Shown here in pieces: positions 23,946 through 34,277 of a stretch of 64,000 nt of DNA. This DNA comes from Allorhizobium paknamense (GTDB taxonomy: Bacteria; Pseudomonadota; Alphaproteobacteria; Rhizobiales; Rhizobiaceae), in NCBI RefSeq assembly GCF_030815125.1, contig NZ_JAUSWH010000019.1:26464-90463 (forward strand), given 5' to 3'. The position numbers and the translations under genes are program-made. The notes under the pieces are model-generated. The model had not been told where the DNA came from, did not search any database, and worked only from the letters and a program-made list of their open reading frames with translations. How positions within the stretch are numbered: position 1 is the stretch's first letter; every line of letters begins with the position of its first letter.

Positions 23946-25943
23946 ATGGATGCCCTGGTCACCACGATTTATCCGCTCGATCCATTGAGCCTCACTGAAA
24001 TCTCCCGTGCCGTCGCCATTTTGAAGGCGGAAAAGGATCTGGCCGAGACGGTGCGTTTCCCCATCATCCGGCTGGAGGAGCCCGGCAAGGAAGCGCTTGC
24101 CGCCTATCGCGCCGGTCATGGGCTGCCGAGGCTCGCCTTCCTGTTGTCGCTGGATCTCGTCACCGGCGAGGCCTATGAGTCCCTGGTGGATCTCTCTGAC
24201 GGTATGGTCACGGCGCATGAGCGCCTGCCCCTGGACGAAATGCCCTATGGCCAGCCGCCGATCATGCTCTGCGAGTTTGAAGCGGTCGAGGCCATCGTCA
24301 AAAACGATCCGCGCTGGATCGCCGCCGTCAAGAAGCGCGGTATTACGGACGAGGACATTCCGCTCATCCAGATCGATCCCTTCTCCTCCGGTTATTTCGG
24401 GCGGGATTTCGAGCGCGGCAAGCGTATCGTCCGTGCCGTGTCCTATTGGCGCGGCGATGAGCGCGACAATGGTTACGCCCATCCCATCGAAGGCGTTGTG
24501 GCCGTGGTGGATCTGACGCTGAACCAGGTGACGGATCTGGTGGATGATGAAAAGATCATTCCCGTGCCGAAGAAGAAGCGCAATTATGGCCGCGAAACCT
24601 TTCCCGTGACCCGGCCTGATCTGAAGCCGCTGAATATCGTTCAGCCGGAAGGGCCGAGCTTCACTGTCGATGGCTGGAAAGTGGAGTGGCAGGGCTGGAG
24701 CTTCCGGGTCGGTTTCACCTCGCGCGAAGGGTTGGTGCTGCACGAGCTTTCCGTGAAGGAGGGGGAAAAGATCCGTCCGGTCATCTTCCGGGCTTCGGTC
24801 ACGGAAATGGTGGTGCCCTATGCCGACCCAACGGCAAACCACTACTGGAAAAGCGCCTTCGATGCCGGCGAATATGGTCTTGGCCGTCTGGCCAATTGTC
24901 TGGAACTCGGCTGCGATTGCCTCGGCCACATCCATTACTTCGATGTGCCTGCCGCCGATGATTTCGGTCAGCCGTTCGTGATGAAAAACGCCATCTGCAT
25001 GCATGAGGAGGATTATGGCATCCTCTGGAAGCATTACGAATTCCGCAATGGCATTTTCGAGGTGCGCCGCTCGCGGCGTCTGGTGATTTCCTTCTTCGCC
25101 ACCGTTGGCAATTACGACTACGGCTTCTACTGGTATCTCTATCAGGATGGTACGATCCAGCTGGAAGCGAAGCTCACCGGCATCATCCAGACGGCGGCAG
25201 TGGCGAGCGGAGAAACCTATCGCTGGGGCGGCATGGTGGATGACAATCTCGGCGGTCCGACGCATCAGCACTTCTTCAATGCCCGCCTGCACATGGATAT
25301 CGACGGCGGCGGCAATACCGTGACCGAGCATGAATTCGTGCCTCGCCCCTGGGGGGAAGACAATCCTTACGGCAACGTTTTCGATACCACGGCCAAGGTG
25401 CTGAAACGCGAACTGGACAGCCCGAACATCGCCAATGGCGAGACCGGGCGCTATTGGAAGGTACAGAACCCCAATCTGAAAAATTCGGTCGGCAAGGCGC
25501 CGGGCTATAAGATGGTGGTCATGCCTTCACCGGTCATGCTGGCGCAGGAGGGCTCGACTGTTGCGCAACGGGGTGGTTTTGCGAAAAAGCACATTTGGGT
25601 CACGGCCTACGATCCCAAGGAAAAATACGGCAGCGGCGATTATCCGAATGTACATGCCGGTGGCGACGGTCTGCCGAAATATGTGCAGCAGAACCGCAAC
25701 ATCGAAAACGCCGACCTCGTGCTCTGGCATTCCTTCGGCCACACCCATGTCTGCAAGCCGGAGGATTTTCCGATCATGCCGGTAGAATATGCGGGCTTTA
25801 CCCTCAAGCCCAACGGCTTCTTTGCCTCCAATATTTCCATGGATCTGCCACCGGAAAAGAACGGCCACAGCGTCGACAACCGCGAAAACTGCTGCGGCGC
25901 CGAGCTTGCCGAAACGAAAACGTCAGGCTGCTGCCACTCATGA
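23946..25943 (+). CDS. Copper-containing (TPQ) primary amine oxidase
   Basis: The product has 665 residues. Tyr390 in TVGNYDY is the precursor of the topaquinone cofactor; His440 and His442 (THQHFF) and His599/601 (GHTHVCKPEDFP) supply copper ligands. The N-terminal N2/N3 cystatin-like domains and the C-terminal beta-sandwich fit the usual length. It oxidises a primary amine to aldehyde, H2O2 and ammonia. No signal peptide is visible, so it appears cytoplasmic as in Arthrobacter. The C-terminus is Cys-rich (ENCCGAELAETKTSGCCHS), which is unusual. It belongs with the APC permease upstream. Confidence 0.93.
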   Translation: MDALVTTIYPLDPLSLTEISRAVAILKAEKDLAETVRFPIIRLEEPGKEALAAYRAGHGLPRLAFLLSLDLVTGEAYESLVDLSDGMVTAHERLPLDEMPYGQPPIMLCEFEAVEAIVKNDPRWIAAVKKRGITDEDIPLIQIDPFSSGYFGRDFERGKRIVRAVSYWRGDERDNGYAHPIEGVVAVVDLTLNQVTDLVDDEKIIPVPKKKRNYGRETFPVTRPDLKPLNIVQPEGPSFTVDGWKVEWQGWSFRVGFTSREGLVLHELSVKEGEKIRPVIFRASVTEMVVPYADPTANHYWKSAFDAGEYGLGRLANCLELGCDCLGHIHYFDVPAADDFGQPFVMKNAICMHEEDYGILWKHYEFRNGIFEVRRSRRLVISFFATVGNYDYGFYWYLYQDGTIQLEAKLTGIIQTAAVASGETYRWGGMVDDNLGGPTHQHFFNARLHMDIDGGGNTVTEHEFVPRPWGEDNPYGNVFDTTAKVLKRELDSPNIANGETGRYWKVQNPNLKNSVGKAPGYKMVVMPSPVMLAQEGSTVAQRGGFAKKHIWVTAYDPKEKYGSGDYPNVHAGGDGLPKYVQQNRNIENADLVLWHSFGHTHVCKPEDFPIMPVEYAGFTLKPNGFFASNISMDLPPEKNGHSVDNRENCCGAELAETKTSGCCHS

Positions 25944-25961
25944 GACCTGCTTCGGGCGACG

Positions 25962-27458
25962 TCAATTCGCCCGATGATACTCGATCATCCGGGCGCGGCT
26001 CAGGATCAATTCCAGCCGCTGCCCGTCCATCACATGCAAAAGCACGCGCTTGCTCCAGGGGCCGTCTTGCAGCCAGAACAGGAAGCAGTCCCGGCCGAGA
26101 GCTTTCAGCGGCATGCGGCGGCGGGTGGGGCCGATGCCCATGGTCACCGCGCCGTCTTCCAGGATCAGGCTTGCGCCTTCCGGACTGTCCCAGCGGCCAT
26201 GGAAAGATGGATCGAGCGGTTCATCCGAGATTGGCAGATAGCGCCGTGCTGCATGGCCGACTTCGCCCACGATTGCCTCTCCCTCCATGGTGAGCCGCAG
26301 AGGTGAGGTGGATGAGCGAGAGGAGACCCACCCGCCATCGTCGTCATAAAGCGCATCTTCCGCATCCAGAACGGCGGCGGCGGCACCCTTGACGACCATC
26401 CAGGAGGCAATGTCTTCGGCCAGATAAAACCCGTCTTTCAGCAGGGCGGCGGGCGTCGGCAGTGGCAGGTCTTGCAGTGCTGCCATGGCCTCCTGGGCGA
26501 TCTTCGAGCCATTGGTGTCTTCCCGGTTGGAGACGATGACGAAGCCGAGCTTCCTTTCGGCATCGAGCAGGAAATAGGTCTTGTAGCCGGGATGCGAGCC
26601 GCCATGGCCGATAAACCGGCGCTCTCCCAAAATCGTTTCGGCAATGCCCAGGCCATACCCGCTTGGCCGGTCATTCTTCAGGAAGCGGCGTTCGGCCAGA
26701 CGGCCCAGCACTTTTTCTTCTACCAGCAGCGCCTGCAGCCAGCGGGTGAGCGACAGGGCGCTGCCGGTCATGCTGCCGGAGGCGGAAATGTGCAGGCCCG
26801 CTGCCGACAATTGCCATGTCCGGCCATCATCCCAATAGCCGGGTGCGAGGCCGCGCACCGGATCGTGCCATACATCCGGCGCATCGAATGTGGCCCCGAC
26901 ATCCTGACCGGCAGCGCGGATATAATCCTTGAAGAACAGGCCCTTCCTCTCCAGGGCAGCCTCCACCAGCCGGTAGCCGGTGTTGGAATAGGAGACCTCG
27001 GTTCCCGCCTCGAAATTCAGCCGGGTCTGGCGGGCAAGAAAGTCGAGAAGCGGTTTGGCTTCCGTGCTGGTATAGACGGAGAGGCCAAGCAGGGTCAGAC
27101 ATTCGCGGGTATCCGGCAGACCGCCGCTCATATCCAGTGCTCGACCGACGGTGACATCGGCCAGCGGGGCCTGCAATTCCGTGAGGTGATCGCCCAGCCT
27201 GTCATCCAGCGCAATCGCGTGAGGATTGGCCAGCACCATGGAGCAGAAGGCATGTTTGGTGACGGAAGCGTAGCGCACGACGCTGTCGGGGCTAAAGGGC
27301 TGAAGCGTGGCGAGGCTTTCGAGGCCGCCTGCCAGCGCAAAGCGGATGCCCTGCCTGTCGAAGCCGATCACAGCGCCGCCGGGTTCCTCCGCCTTCCAGG
27401 CGGATACCCAGCCTTGCGCTTTTTCCTGCGCCTTTTGCCAGTTCAGTTCATTTGTCAT
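25962..27458 (-). CDS. Serine beta-lactamase-fold hydrolase, probable D-aminopeptidase
   Basis: The product has 498 residues. The active-site SxxK motif is ASVTKHAF near residue 65, YSNTGYRL supplies the YxN motif, and GHGGSHPGY the third HxG motif. Two beta-barrel-like C-terminal domains (about residues 330-498) match the layout of D-aminopeptidase DAP of Ochrobactrum rather than a class C beta-lactamase. No signal peptide is seen. It is divergent from the M19 dipeptidase and near a D-amino-acid transaminase, which supports a D-peptide role. An esterase or other family member cannot be ruled out. Confidence 0.75.
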   Translation of the reverse strand: MTNELNWQKAQEKAQGWVSAWKAEEPGGAVIGFDRQGIRFALAGGLESLATLQPFSPDSVVRYASVTKHAFCSMVLANPHAIALDDRLGDHLTELQAPLADVTVGRALDMSGGLPDTRECLTLLGLSVYTSTEAKPLLDFLARQTRLNFEAGTEVSYSNTGYRLVEAALERKGLFFKDYIRAAGQDVGATFDAPDVWHDPVRGLAPGYWDDGRTWQLSAAGLHISASGSMTGSALSLTRWLQALLVEEKVLGRLAERRFLKNDRPSGYGLGIAETILGERRFIGHGGSHPGYKTYFLLDAERKLGFVIVSNREDTNGSKIAQEAMAALQDLPLPTPAALLKDGFYLAEDIASWMVVKGAAAAVLDAEDALYDDDGGWVSSRSSTSPLRLTMEGEAIVGEVGHAARRYLPISDEPLDPSFHGRWDSPEGASLILEDGAVTMGIGPTRRRMPLKALGRDCFLFWLQDGPWSKRVLLHVMDGQRLELILSRARMIEYHRAN

Positions 27459-27491
27459 GCGTCACCTGCGCTGATGTGTGACTTTCGTTAG

Positions 27492-27583
27492 CAGCATTGG
27501 CGGCGATGACCAATGCTGTTTGCACATAAAATCCATGTGTTCAGAGAAGCAGGAAAAGGCTTCAAACTTTCTCCTTTTCCTGC
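27492..27583. repeat. Two hairpins between the divergent D-aminopeptidase and dipeptidase genes
   Basis: The first has CAGCATTGG (27492-27500) and CCAATGCTG (27510-27518) as perfect 9-base arms. The second has GCAGGAAAAGG (27549-27559) and CCTTTTCCTGC (27573-27583) as perfect 11-base arms. They fill most of the 171-base divergent promoter region. They may be operators or short palindromic elements. Confidence 0.6.
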
Positions 27584-27629
27584 GCCTTGGCCACCGTTAC
27601 ACAGAAGGTCCGCATGAAAGGAAATAACC

Positions 27630-28667
27630 ATGTCTTCCCCTGCAAAGCCTTTGTTTTTCGATGGTCATAACGACACGCTGCTCCGCTTGCTGCATTCCGG
27701 CAAGCCGGATCCGGTGGGGCGGTTTCTTCAAGGGGAGGACGAAGGTCATATCGATTTGCCGCGGGCCTTGTCGGCAGGGCTTGGCGGTGGGTTTTGCGCC
27801 ATTTTCATTCCGTCTCCTGCCGGGCTGGACGCGGAGAAGAATTTTCTGCCGCCCGCCCAGCCGGAGGCGCTAAGCAAGACGCTGGCCATGGCGCGGCTGC
27901 TGTTCGAGATCGAACGCCAGTCTGCGGGCCGTGTCAGTGTTTGCCGGTCGGCGGCGGATATTCGTGCCGCCTTCGAGCGCCAGAGCTTTGCCGCGGTGCT
28001 GCATATCGAGGGCGTGGAAGCCATCGGCGCCGATCTCGATGCGCTTTACGTGCTGCATCAGGCGGGGCTTCGCTCACTGGGGCCGGTGTGGAGCAGGCCG
28101 AATATTTTTGCCCATGGCGTGCCCTTCCGTTTCCCCTCTTCGCCGGATATCGGTCCGGGACTGACTGAGGCGGGCAAGGATCTGGTCCGTGCCTGCAATG
28201 AGCTGAAGATCGTCATCGATCTTTCGCATATGAACGAGCAGGGATTCTGGGACATCGCCAAACTCAGCGCCGCGCCGCTGATCGCCACCCATTCCAATGC
28301 CCATGGCTTATGCCCGCACAGCCGGAACCTGACGGACCGGCAGCTTGATGCCATTCGTGATTCGGGGGGCGTTGTCGGGGTGAATTTCGGCGTGCTGTTC
28401 CTGCGGGACGATGGGGTGAAAAACCCGGAGACGCCGGTGGATATCCTGCTGAATCACGTGGACTATCTGGTGAGCCGCATGGGGATCGACCATGTCGCGC
28501 TGGGCTCGGATTTCGATGGCACCACCATTCCCGCCGCCATGCGCGACGTGATGGGGTTGAGGCTGATTGCCGATGGCCTTGTTTCGCGTGGGTTTGACGC
28601 TGAAAGCGTTGAGAAAATCTGCCACGGCAACTGGCTCTCGGTGCTTGAGCGCAGCTGGGGCGCTTGA
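27630..28667 (+). CDS. Renal-type (membrane) dipeptidase, peptidase family M19
   Basis: The zinc dipeptidase has 345 residues. The first metal motif is DGHNDTLLRL at residues 11-20, with the bridging Glu in LHIEGVEAI and His ligands in LIATHSNAHGLCPHSRNLTD; the last metal motif is LGSDFDGTTIP. M19 enzymes cleave dipeptides, including those with D-residues at the C-terminus, and often act in D-peptide or secondary metabolite degradation. An AAAGGAA site precedes the ATG. It has no signal peptide, unlike the anchored mammalian enzyme. Confidence 0.9.
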   Translation: MSSPAKPLFFDGHNDTLLRLLHSGKPDPVGRFLQGEDEGHIDLPRALSAGLGGGFCAIFIPSPAGLDAEKNFLPPAQPEALSKTLAMARLLFEIERQSAGRVSVCRSAADIRAAFERQSFAAVLHIEGVEAIGADLDALYVLHQAGLRSLGPVWSRPNIFAHGVPFRFPSSPDIGPGLTEAGKDLVRACNELKIVIDLSHMNEQGFWDIAKLSAAPLIATHSNAHGLCPHSRNLTDRQLDAIRDSGGVVGVNFGVLFLRDDGVKNPETPVDILLNHVDYLVSRMGIDHVALGSDFDGTTIPAAMRDVMGLRLIADGLVSRGFDAESVEKICHGNWLSVLERSWGA

Positions 28668-28701
28668 CGGGAGGGCTTTTCAGGGCTTACCATTTGGCCA
28701 T

Positions 28702-28808
28702 TCACCAGGGGTGTCCCGCAAGGGGCTGAGATTCCGCTGGGCGTGAGCAATCACGCAGCGCGGTGACCCGTTGAACCTGATCCAGTTCATACTGGCGTAG
28801 GGACGGTG
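28702..28808 (+). promoter_or_regulatory. TPP riboswitch (THI element) of the thiC operon
   Basis: The conserved core is clear: AGGGGTG at 28707, GGGGCTGAGA ending at 28731, GACCCGTTGAACCTGATC at 28765, CAGTTCATACTGGCGTAGGG at 28783, and closing bases by about 28808. It binds thiamine pyrophosphate and lowers expression of the downstream genes. It starts 35 bases after the dipeptidase stop, so the thi operon has its own control. Confidence 0.95.
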
Positions 28809-28881
28809 CGTGCGCTGATTATTTTATACCCGTAAAGGGTTTGACGGCGTCATTTCATCATTCCGGCGGTCATGACTGGGT

Positions 28882-28899
28882 CTCCAAACCAATTTGGAG
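28882..28899 (+). promoter_or_regulatory. Hairpin masking the thiC ribosome-binding site
   Basis: CTCCAAA (28882-28888) and TTTGGAG (28893-28899) form a 7-base stem with a CCAA loop; its 3' arm is the ribosome site GGAG, eight bases before the ATG at 28908. No T-run follows. It is therefore a likely translational expression platform of the TPP riboswitch. Confidence 0.7.
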
Positions 28900-28907
28900 C
28901 CTCGAAA

Positions 28908-30725
<1,818 letters not shown>

Positions 30726-30726
30726 G

Positions 30727-31695
30727 ATGACCGTTCTGATCAAGGGGGCCGGCGTTGCCGGCCTCACCGCCGCCTTTGAGCTGGTTTCGCAAGGCATCGA
30801 GGTGGAGGTTTACGAGCGATCCGCTGAGGTTGGTCATGGTGCTTCCCATTATGCGGGAGGCATGCTTGCGCCCTGGTGCGAGCGGGAGGCGGCGGAAGAA
30901 GCGGTTTTGACGCTGGGCCTCGCCGCCGCCGATTGGTGGGACAAGGCGCTCCCCGGTCAGGTGATGCGCAAAGGAACACTGGTGCTTTCGACCGAACGCG
31001 ACCAGAGCGATCTGAAGCGCTTCGCAAGCCGCACCTCGGGTCATGACTGGCTGGACGCGGCGGCCATTGCCGATCTCGAACCGGCTTTGGAGGGCCGCTT
31101 CCGCCTCGGTCTGTTTTTCGCGGGAGAAGCGCATCTTGACCCGCGCAAGGCGTTGCAAGGGCTTTATACGGCGCTTCTCGGCAGGGGTATTCGCTTCCAT
31201 TTTGGAGTCGAACCGGCAGGCCGCTACGCCTGCACCATCGACTGCACGGGCGCTGCCGCCATGGAAAACCTGTCCGGCCTGCGCGGCGTACGCGGGGAAA
31301 TGATCTATCTGGAAACGCCGGAGGTAACGCTGTCGCGGCCTGTCCGCCTACTGCATCCGCGCCATCCAATCTATATCGTTCCGCGTGCGGGCCATCGCTT
31401 CATGGTGGGGGCAACGATGATCGAGGCGGAGGACGATGGCCCGATCAGCGCTCGTTCGCTGATGGAATTTCTCAACGCTGCCTATGCCCTGCATCCGGCT
31501 TTCGGCGAGGCGCGCGTGGTGGAAACCGGCGTCGGCATCCGCCCTGCCTTTGCCGATAACCTGCCGCGTGTGGTGGAAACCCAGCAAGGCTTTGCTATTG
31601 CGGGCATGCACCGCCACGGCTTTCTCCTGGCCCCTGCCATGGCCCGGCAGTTGGCCGCAAAGCTGAACGTCAATGACCGGAGGAAAAGCGCATGA
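30727..31695 (+). CDS. thiO: Glycine oxidase ThiO
   Basis: The flavoenzyme has 322 residues and oxidises glycine to the imine (dehydroglycine) used by ThiG for the thiazole ring. The FAD motif is IKGAGVAGLTAAFELVSQG at residues 5-23; FVGA-type and C-terminal DAO motifs are present (HRFMVGATMIEAE, AIAGMHRHGFLLAPAMA). It starts one base after the thiC stop. The last codons overlap thiS. The presence of thiO instead of thiH fits an aerobic alphaproteobacterium. Confidence 0.93.
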   Translation: MTVLIKGAGVAGLTAAFELVSQGIEVEVYERSAEVGHGASHYAGGMLAPWCEREAAEEAVLTLGLAAADWWDKALPGQVMRKGTLVLSTERDQSDLKRFASRTSGHDWLDAAAIADLEPALEGRFRLGLFFAGEAHLDPRKALQGLYTALLGRGIRFHFGVEPAGRYACTIDCTGAAAMENLSGLRGVRGEMIYLETPEVTLSRPVRLLHPRHPIYIVPRAGHRFMVGATMIEAEDDGPISARSLMEFLNAAYALHPAFGEARVVETGVGIRPAFADNLPRVVETQQGFAIAGMHRHGFLLAPAMARQLAAKLNVNDRRKSA

Positions 31696-31892
31696 TCCGC
31701 GTGATCGTCAATGGCGAGGCGCAGGACTGCGCCGCCCAAACCCTTGCTGACCTGCTGACCGCGCTGGACTATGAGGGCGACTGGCTGGCCACCGCCGTCA
31801 ATGGTGATCTGGTGCATCGCGAGGAGCGGGCCGATTGGCCGCTCAAGGCGGGAGACCGGGTGGAAATCCTCGCTCCCATGCAGGGAGGCTGA
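31692..31892 (+). CDS. thiS: Thiamine sulfur carrier protein ThiS
   Basis: The ubiquitin-like carrier has 66 residues and ends in the diagnostic PMQGG, whose terminal glycine is adenylated and thiocarboxylated by ThiF/ThiI-type enzymes (not in this window). The ATG overlaps the thiO stop (ATGA at 31692-31695). It hands sulfur to ThiG, encoded immediately downstream. The length and VNG-x-x ... L-x-x-L-L start match the family. Confidence 0.93.
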   Translation: MIRVIVNGEAQDCAAQTLADLLTALDYEGDWLATAVNGDLVHREERADWPLKAGDRVEILAPMQGG

Positions 31893-31893
31893 C

Positions 31894-32667
31894 ATGCTGA
31901 CACTCTATGACCGGCAGGTTTCATCCCGGCTGCTGCTTGGCACGGCGCGTTATCCATCGCCTGCCATTCTGGCGGAGGCGGTGCGCCGCTCGGCCACGGA
32001 AATCGTGACCGTTTCGCTGCGGCGGGAAACGGCGGGCGGCAAGGCGGGAGGGGCTTTTTTCGAGCTGATCCGCGAGCTCGGCGTCCATATCCTGCCCAAT
32101 ACGGCGGGTTGCCACAGCGTTTCCGAAGCCGTGCTGACGGCGAAAATGGCACGCGAAGTTTTTCGCACCAACTGGATCAAGCTGGAACTGATCGGCCATC
32201 ACGACACGCTGCAGCCTGATGTGTTCCAACTGGTCGAGGCCGCGAAAATTCTCTGCGATGACGGCTTCGAGGTCTTTCCCTATACCACCGACGATCTGGT
32301 GGTGGGCGAGCGGCTGTTACAGGCAGGCTGCAAGCTGTTGATGCCCTGGTGCGCGCCGATCGGCTCTGCCATGGGTCCGCAAAATGTGGCGGCACTCAAA
32401 TCCATGCGGGCGGAGTTTCCCGATATCCCACTGATTGTCGATGCCGGGATCGGCCGTCCCTCGCATGCGGTGCAGGTGATGGAACTCGGCTATGATGCCG
32501 TCCTGCTCAATACTGCCGTGGCGGGCGCGGGCGATCCAGCAATGATGGCGGAAGCCTTCGCGCGGGCCATCGAAGCCGGTCATCTGGCCTTTCAGGCCGG
32601 TCCACTGGAGCCGCGGGATATGGCGGTTCCCTCCACCCCCATTATTGGCAAGGGCGTTTTTGCATGA
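31894..32667 (+). CDS. thiG: Thiazole synthase ThiG
   Basis: The TIM-barrel enzyme has 257 residues and joins dehydroglycine, DXP and the ThiS thiocarboxylate. Family motifs are SRLLLGTARYPSP, NTAGCHS, WIKLELIGH (Schiff-base Lys region) and LLMPWCAPIGSAMGPQN. The ATG at 31894 (MLTLYDRQVSS) lies just after the thiS stop. Its stop overlaps the thiE start (ATGA at 32664). Confidence 0.95.
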   Translation: MLTLYDRQVSSRLLLGTARYPSPAILAEAVRRSATEIVTVSLRRETAGGKAGGAFFELIRELGVHILPNTAGCHSVSEAVLTAKMAREVFRTNWIKLELIGHHDTLQPDVFQLVEAAKILCDDGFEVFPYTTDDLVVGERLLQAGCKLLMPWCAPIGSAMGPQNVAALKSMRAEFPDIPLIVDAGIGRPSHAVQVMELGYDAVLLNTAVAGAGDPAMMAEAFARAIEAGHLAFQAGPLEPRDMAVPSTPIIGKGVFA

Positions 32668-33272
32668 GACTCGATCCATTCTATCTCATCGTGGACAGTG
32701 CCGACTGGATCGAGCGCCTCGTGCCGCTCGGCGTCAAACTGGTGCAATTGCGCATGAAGGATGTGACGGACGATGAACTGCGCGCCCATATCCGCCGCTC
32801 GAAAGCCGTCTGCGCTGCCCATGGCTGCCAGTTGATCATCAATGACTTCTGGCAGGTCGCCATTGAGGAAGATTGCGATTACATCCATCTGGGTCAGGAG
32901 GATCTGGCCCTTGCCGATCTTACGGCCATCCGCGCCGCCGGGATGAAGCTCGGCCTTTCAACCCATGACGAAGCCGAGCTTGAAACGGCGCTGGCGGCGG
33001 GGCCGGATTATGTGGCGCTCGGTCCGATCTGGCCCACCATTCTCAAGCAGATGAAATGGGCGCCGCAGGGCCTGCCCCGGCTTGCAAGCTGGAAGCAAAA
33101 GGTCGGCAACCTGCCGCTCGTCGCCATTGGCGGTGTCACGGTTGAACGGCTGGCGGATGTTTTCGCCCATGGCGCTGACAGTGCCGCCGTCGTCACCGAC
33201 ATTACCCGCCATGCAGACCCGGAAGCCCGCACGCGGCAATGGCTGGCTGCGACGGAAAAGCAGAGGCAATAA
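32664..33272 (+). CDS. thiE: Thiamine-phosphate synthase ThiE
   Basis: The TIM-barrel enzyme has 202 residues and couples HMP-PP to thiazole phosphate. The motifs VQLRMKD, CQLIINDFWQVAIEEDCDYI, HLGQEDL and ALGPIWPT match; the usual GIGG-type phosphate loop appears as VAIGGVTVERL. It is slightly divergent from enteric ThiE (NDFWQ instead of NDxVD), as usual in rhizobia. It is the last gene of the operon, followed by a family B repeat rather than an obvious terminator. Confidence 0.92.
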   Translation: MRLDPFYLIVDSADWIERLVPLGVKLVQLRMKDVTDDELRAHIRRSKAVCAAHGCQLIINDFWQVAIEEDCDYIHLGQEDLALADLTAIRAAGMKLGLSTHDEAELETALAAGPDYVALGPIWPTILKQMKWAPQGLPRLASWKQKVGNLPLVAIGGVTVERLADVFAHGADSAAVVTDITRHADPEARTRQWLAATEKQRQ

Positions 33273-33293
33273 TCCGCCTCTGCATTCTGATTT

Positions 33294-33398
33294 AAACCAC
33301 GTTGCGGCTTATCAGCCTCATGCAACGTGCTTTAAATTCTTGTTTTAACGCATGTCGTTATCGCAGAACCGCCCCACACTTTTGCGCGACATGCTTTA
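33294..33398. repeat. Dispersed palindromic repeat, family B, copy 2
   Basis: About 105 bases nearly identical to 5717-5819: CACGTTGCGGCTTATCAGCC at 33298, then ACGTGCTTT, AACGCATGTCGTTATCGC and a CGACATGCTTTA end. The second stem, GCATGTCG/CGACATGC, is perfect here but has one mismatch in copy 1. It lies between the convergent thiE and aminotransferase genes, and its end forms the TAA stop of the latter. Confidence 0.8.
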
Positions 33399-34262
33399 AA
33401 TGGCGGTTTTCAGAGCGTTTTCCATATAAAGCTCGCGCAACCGCTTCACCACCGGGCCGGGCTTGCCGGTGCCGACCGGCTTGCCATCGAGGCTGGTGAC
33501 CGGCACCACGAAGTTCGAGGCGCTGGTCAGGCAGGCTTCGACGGCGGCAAAGGCTTCCTCGACGCTGAACGGGCGTTCTTCCACCGTCAGCCCCTGTTCC
33601 GCCGCCACCTGCAAAAGGGCGGCGCGGGTGCAGCCGGGCAGCGTGGTGTTGCTGTTGGCGCGGGTGATGATCTTGCCGTCGGCGGTCACGATATAGGCGG
33701 TGGAGGAAGCGCCTTCCGTTACAAAGCCGTCTTCCACCATCCACGCCTCGTCGCAGCCGGCATCGGCGGCGATGCGCTTTGCCAGAACCTGCGGCAATAG
33801 GCAGACGCTCTTGATATCGCGGCGCTCCCAGCGTTGGTCCGGCACGATCTTCACCTTCAGGCCGTTTTCCAGGATCTTGCTGTGATCCAGTTTCTTGGCC
33901 TGGGTGAAAAGCACCAGCGTCGGCTGCAAGCCTTCCGACCAGAGGAAATTGCGGTCTTCGGCGCCTCTCGTATATTGCAGATAGATCAGGCCTTCGCTCA
34001 ACCCGTTTTCCTGCATCAAGCGCCGTTCGATGGCGACGATCTCCTCTGTCGAAACGGGGAGGAAACCGCCGATTTCCTTCACACTGCGCTCCAGCCGCGC
34101 CATGTGCAGAGCGCTGTCGATCAGCTTGCCACCCAGAACTGCGGTGACTTCATAAATGCCATCGCCGAACAGAAAACCGCGGTCGAAAACGGAAACCTTG
34201 GCTTCGGTTTCCGGCAGAAATTCACCGTTGATATAGACAATGCGCGGGGAAGGGGCGGACAT
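33396..34262 (-). CDS. D-amino-acid transaminase (fold-type IV PLP enzyme)
   Basis: The class IV aminotransferase has 288 residues. The catalytic Lys lies in DIKSVCLLPQVLAKRIA near residue 150, the typical D-AAT position; FDRGFLFGDGIYEVTAV and EGASSTAYIVTADGKIITR are family motifs. It interconverts D-amino acids and 2-oxo acids. A branched-chain or 4-amino-4-deoxychorismate type is less likely given the DIKS motif. It is downstream of the DmpA-like peptidase by 15 bases, one operon, so D-residues released from peptides could be deaminated here. The stop codon lies in a dispersed repeat. Confidence 0.88.
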   Translation of the reverse strand: MSAPSPRIVYINGEFLPETEAKVSVFDRGFLFGDGIYEVTAVLGGKLIDSALHMARLERSVKEIGGFLPVSTEEIVAIERRLMQENGLSEGLIYLQYTRGAEDRNFLWSEGLQPTLVLFTQAKKLDHSKILENGLKVKIVPDQRWERRDIKSVCLLPQVLAKRIAADAGCDEAWMVEDGFVTEGASSTAYIVTADGKIITRANSNTTLPGCTRAALLQVAAEQGLTVEERPFSVEEAFAAVEACLTSASNFVVPVTSLDGKPVGTGKPGPVVKRLRELYMENALKTAI

Positions 34263-34277
34263 GGAAACTCCTGATGG

